Shown: positions 62,456 through 64,000 of the stretch, piece by piece | Position numbering within the stretch: the first letter of the stretch is position 1 | Layout: each line of letters starts with the position of its first letter | DNA from: an uncultured Rikenellaceae bacterium | GTDB taxonomy: Bacteria > Bacteroidota > Bacteroidia > Bacteroidales > Rikenellaceae | Reading direction: 5' to 3' | Assembly: GCA_949287525.1 (NCBI GenBank) | Contig: CASEGL010000002.1 | Coordinates: 113,171 to 177,170, forward strand | Length of the DNA stretch: 64,000 nucleotides | Notes under the pieces: generated by a model | The model's database searches: none | What the model was told of the DNA's origin: nothing | What the model saw: the letters and a program-made list of their open reading frames with translations, nothing else | Program-made: the position numbers and the translations under genes

Positions 62456-63373
62456 TTATTTGCGGAACGTGTCGAAACCTTCGCCGTAAACGCCCCGGAC
62501 GCTGCCCATCGTGATGAAGGCTTTGGGGTCGAGGGTCTTGATCTTGTTCAGCATGTAGGTCGATTCGTTCTTGCGGACGGCCACCATCAGCACTTTCACC
62601 GGCTTCTTGGTGTACCAGCCCATGCCGTCGAGGATCGTGACGCCGCGGTGCAGGTCGCTCGTGATCAGGTCGGCGATCTGCTCGTAGTGTTCGGACATGA
62701 CGAAGATCTGGGCCGACTGCTTGTTGCCGTCCAGCAGCGTGTTGGCGACGATGCTGAAGATGATGGTGAAGACGATACCGTAGATGATCGTGCGGATGTT
62801 GGATACCTCGGGGTTGTCGATGAACAGACACGATGCGATGATGATGCAGTCCGTAATCAGCACCACGCGGCCGTAGCTGACGTTGCGGTATTTGTTTACG
62901 ATCATGGCGACGATATCCGAACCGCCCGTGCTGCCGCCCTGCATCAGCACGAGGCTGACGCCGAAGCCGGCGAAGGCTGCGCCCAGAATGGCGGAGAGCA
63001 GCTTGTCATCGGCCAGACCCAGGATGTTGTCGGGAATGAAGCCCTGCATGACACTCATCGTCAGCGACATGAGGATGATTGCGTAGATGGTCTTGATACC
63101 GAACTTCGCACTCAGGATAATGACGGCCGCAATGACGAGGATCGCATTGATGATGAAGTAGGTGATGCCGACCGGAACACCGCCTTCGACGGCGCCCTGC
63201 GTGGCATAGTTGATAAGGAGGGCCAGACCGGTTGCGCCGCCGCCGACACCGTCGGCCGGCATGATGACGCCCACCCATGCGAACGAATACAGAATCACGC
63301 CGATGGTGATCATGACCCATTCCTTGATCGTCTGTTTGACAGATGGCTTTGCAATGTCAAGTTTGTTTGCCAT
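62456..63373 (-). CDS. YitT-family membrane protein (DUF161/DUF2179)
   Basis: A 305-residue protein with five to six membrane helices and a cytoplasmic C-terminal DUF2179 domain. The family is clear from GVILYSFAWVGVIMPADGVGGGATGLALL (part: IMPADGVGGGATGLAL), MQGGSTGGSDIVAMIVNKYR and RGVTILDGMGWYTKKPVKVLM (part: GVTILDGMGWYTKKPV). Members are found in many anaerobes; no transported compound is established. A -7 element TAGCTTTG lies at 63422-63429. It is divergent from priA. Confidence 0.93.
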   Translation of the reverse strand: MANKLDIAKPSVKQTIKEWVMITIGVILYSFAWVGVIMPADGVGGGATGLALLINYATQGAVEGGVPVGITYFIINAILVIAAVIILSAKFGIKTIYAIILMSLTMSVMQGFIPDNILGLADDKLLSAILGAAFAGFGVSLVLMQGGSTGGSDIVAMIVNKYRNVSYGRVVLITDCIIIASCLFIDNPEVSNIRTIIYGIVFTIIFSIVANTLLDGNKQSAQIFVMSEHYEQIADLITSDLHRGVTILDGMGWYTKKPVKVLMVAVRKNESTYMLNKIKTLDPKAFITMGSVRGVYGEGFDTFRK

Positions 63374-63421
63374 AGTACGTTAGGATTATTTTTTTGGTAT
63401 AGATAATTCGTATTCCCGCCG

Positions 63422-63429
63422 CAAAGCTA
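63422..63429 (-). promoter_or_regulatory. -7 element of the YitT gene
   Basis: The coding strand reads TAGCTTTG, 49 bases before the ATG. No TTG at -33. Confidence 0.45.
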
Positions 63430-63494
63430 ATATAATTTCGCGTAGATAGATTCGTTGGCTTGCCAAGAAGCGCTGATTTTTTGATTGCGCGCCT

Positions 63495-63502
63495 TATCTT
63501 TG
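63495..63502 (+). promoter_or_regulatory. -7 element of priA
   Basis: TATCTTTG lies 35 bases before the GTG start; there is no TTG at normal spacing. Confidence 0.5.
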
Positions 63503-63536
63503 TATATTCACCTTGGCCTGTCGGAGAGACCTGGTT

Positions 63537-64000
63537 GTGGAAAAATATGCAGACATAGTGGTGCCGCTTGCCCGGGGCGTCTTTACGTTCCGGGTGGACG
63601 GCGTGCGGCCGCCCGAACCCGGTGCGGGGGTCGAGGTCGTCGTGGGGGCGCGCAAACGTTACCTGGGGATCGTGTGGCGCGTCCATGACCGGCGTCCCGA
63701 TTTCCGGACGAAGCCGGTCGAGCGGGTCGTCACCGCGCAGCCGCTGCTGACCCCGCTGCAGATGCGGCTGTGGGAGTGGGTGGCGGACTACTACATGTGT
63801 TCGCTGGGCGACGTGATGCGCTTTGCACTGCCCGCGGCGCTGAAGCCGGCCGGACTGACGGCCGAGGAGTTCCGGAGCGGCGAGTACCGCCCCGTGACGG
63901 TGCGGTGCGTGCGGCTGGCGGAGGAGCTGGCCGGCGTACCGAAGCCGGTAAAGATGGGCGAAAAGGTTGTTGCCAACGTCATCTACCGCGACGGCACCCT
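63537..64000 (+). CDS. priA: Primosomal protein N' (replication restart helicase PriA), 5' part
   Basis: The first ~154 codons of a gene that runs off the right edge. The protein opens EKYADIVVPLARGVFTFRV, the usual PriA N-terminal DNA-binding (3'-end binding) domain, then GARKRYLGIVWRVHD and WVADYYMCSLGDVMRFALPA, given in part, both typical of PriA. There is no ATG in the right place, so the GTG at 63537-63539 is the start; it is preceded by a -7 element. The helicase domain and zinc cysteines lie beyond the window. Confidence 0.92.
   Translation, partial: MEKYADIVVPLARGVFTFRVDGVRPPEPGAGVEVVVGARKRYLGIVWRVHDRRPDFRTKPVERVVTAQPLLTPLQMRLWEWVADYYMCSLGDVMRFALPAALKPAGLTAEEFRSGEYRPVTVRCVRLAEELAGVPKPVKMGEKVVANVIYRDGT

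Noticed and set aside
60248..63406. A 1052-codon open frame on the plus strand
   Set aside because: Antisense to metG and the YitT gene; no motif.

Overview
The window comes from a GC-rich member of the Bacteroidota, most likely Alistipes or another Rikenellaceae. The phylum call is firm. It rests on the short primary sigma factor without region 1.1, on at least eleven promoters of the Bacteroidota type (TTG, 18-21 bp, TAnnTTTG), on GldH, PSP1-tail, DUF4199, DUF4293, DUF4834 and DUF6769 proteins, and on the PiT-PhoU fusion. The genus is an inference from base composition and gene style. The region is mostly core chromosome. I saw no rRNA, tRNA, CRISPR array, phage or insertion sequence.

Layout. 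1-2.2 kb: start of a thioredoxin-fold gene, an ArsR regulator and a split ThrE-type exporter. 2.2-9 kb, minus strand: trmB, gldH, a PSP1 protein with a very long disordered tail, a MATE exporter, and a Clp ATPase gene that is frameshifted and has a dead second ATPase domain. 9.3-16.4 kb, plus: MerR regulator, Nif3-like protein, zinc-ribbon coiled coil, degenerate LytM protein, dxr, a shortened rseP, radA. 16.5-20.3 kb, minus: metallo-beta-lactamase-fold protein, DUF486, rpoD, HtrA. 20.6-24.1 kb, plus: rarA, DUF4199, glycosyltransferase, DUF4293. 24.2-26 kb, minus: two FKBP-like lipoproteins. 26.2-27.9 kb, plus: UDP-xylose synthase and a CpsB-type phosphatase. 28-34 kb, minus: a metal-efflux operon (His-rich DUF6769 protein, CusB, CusA, TolC). 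34.2-40 kb: gap, mlaF-mlaE-DUF4834, rubredoxin, PiT-PhoU. 40.3-44.2 kb, plus: a sufB without sufC or sufD, then three tandem paralogous outer-membrane proteins, the first broken by an amber codon. 44.3-52.4 kb: pepP (plus), then GNAT, DUF3467, dtd, polA, queD, Lrp and kbl (minus). 52.7-64 kb: pgk, a small lipoprotein, a two-component pair, rplS, a beta-barrel protein, surE, an exonuclease, ilvE, metG, YitT, and the start of priA.

How the parts fit. Envelope maintenance is well represented: MlaEF lipid transport, HtrA, RseP, the LytM-like protein, FKBP lipoproteins and several beta-barrels. Metal and redox handling appears in the ArsR/thioredoxin pair, the Cus-type pump, SufB and rubredoxin. 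The most interesting signals are: one operator-like inverted repeat (GTTCG-N8-CGAAC) wrapped around the -7 element of both arsR and the neighbouring thioredoxin-fold gene; a perfect palindrome in the promoter of the metal-efflux operon; an RseP that has lost the stretch before its third helix; the decayed Clp ATPase; and the tandem outer-membrane family, which I cannot assign to any described family.
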